Of a stretch of 6,446 bases of DNA, positions 6,311-6,446 are shown piece by piece (positions within the stretch are counted from its first letter, which is position 1; every line of letters begins with the position of its first letter). The stretch spans positions 1 through 6,446 of the forward strand of contig DNGT01000454.1 of the NCBI GenBank assembly GCA_003486165.1, in the 5' to 3' direction. Both the position numbers and the translations under genes were made by a program. The notes beneath the pieces were generated by a model that ran no database searches, was not told the origin of the DNA, and saw only the letters and a list, made by a program, of their open reading frames with translations. This stretch comes from Desulfobacteraceae bacterium. GTDB lineage: Bacteria > Desulfobacterota > Desulfobacteria > Desulfobacterales > UBA11574.

Positions 6311-6344
6311 TTTAGAAAATAGGAATTGGGAATTAGAAAATAGA
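6311..6344. repeat. 34-bp direct repeat, copy upstream of livK
   Basis: Partner of 4909-4942 (31/34 identical, same orientation). It lies 74-107 bp upstream of the livK start. Degenerate versions of the unit continue to about 6410 (AATTAGAAGATAAG, GGTTAGAAAGTGAG), so this end of the window is a purine-rich array of related words. Confidence 0.75.
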
Positions 6345-6371
6345 CAACCGCCAATGGACACATATGTAATT

Positions 6372-6439
6372 AGAAGATAAGAAGGTTAGAAAGTGAGAAA
6401 TTTGGAAATCAAGAAAATACGCCAACCTTCTGATCTTCT
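6372..6439. repeat. Inverted repeat in the distal livK leader
   Basis: AGAAGATAAGAAGGTT (6372-6387) is complementary to AACCTTCTGATCTTCT (6424-6439) at 15 of 16 positions, with 36 bases between. The second arm ends close to the window edge, so the element may extend further. No convincing promoter was found between 6251 and 6446. Confidence 0.45.
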
Positions 6440-6446
6440 CACCTTC

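Noticed and set aside
5641..6315. A 224-codon plus-strand open frame opposite livK
   Set aside because: It is antisense to the well-supported livK, has a Gly-rich, non-family-like translation and no ribosome binding site; it is a shadow of livK codon use.

Overview
The window carries a chromosomal amino-acid transport locus from what looks like a Gram-negative bacterium. The evidence for that is a Sec signal peptide on a periplasmic binding protein and a complete LIV-type inner-membrane permease pair. Moderate GC content, the E. coli-like liv gene order, and AT-rich spacers full of hairpins and GGAATT/AGAAAATAG-type repeats suggest a sulfate-reducing deltaproteobacterium (Desulfobacterales-like). 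The lineage is an inference; no rRNA or other marker gene is present.

Layout, left to right. Positions 1-278 (minus strand) hold the first 92 codons of an alanine dehydrogenase (ald), cut by the window edge. Positions 279-815 are a long divergent spacer with a candidate ald promoter, a small palindrome, a roughly 120-bp imperfect palindrome (388-510) and a TTGACA promoter pointing right. Positions 816-1760 (plus strand) encode a complete EamA/DMT-family transporter. A 111-bp convergent spacer with a short degenerate tandem repeat follows. Positions 1872-6237 (minus strand) hold a branched-chain amino-acid (HAAT) ABC transporter, transcribed right to left as livK (binding protein), livH (permease), livM (permease), livF (ATPase). 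The last ~210 bp (6238-6446) are the livK leader, purine-rich and repetitive.

How the genes fit together. LivK would capture a branched-chain or related amino acid in the periplasm, LivH/LivM form the membrane channel, and LivF supplies ATP hydrolysis. The second ATPase, livG, which usually sits between livM and livF, is absent: livM and livF are 3 bp apart. Alanine dehydrogenase (alanine + NAD+ to pyruvate + ammonia) and an EamA carrier that might export amino acids or other metabolites lie alongside, so a role in amino-acid uptake and turnover is plausible but not shown.

Most of the window is ordinary. The points most worth a second look are the missing livG, a 34-bp direct repeat (31/34 identical) on both sides of livK, a strong terminator-like hairpin between livK and livH, and two large intergenic palindromes that may belong to dispersed repeat families.
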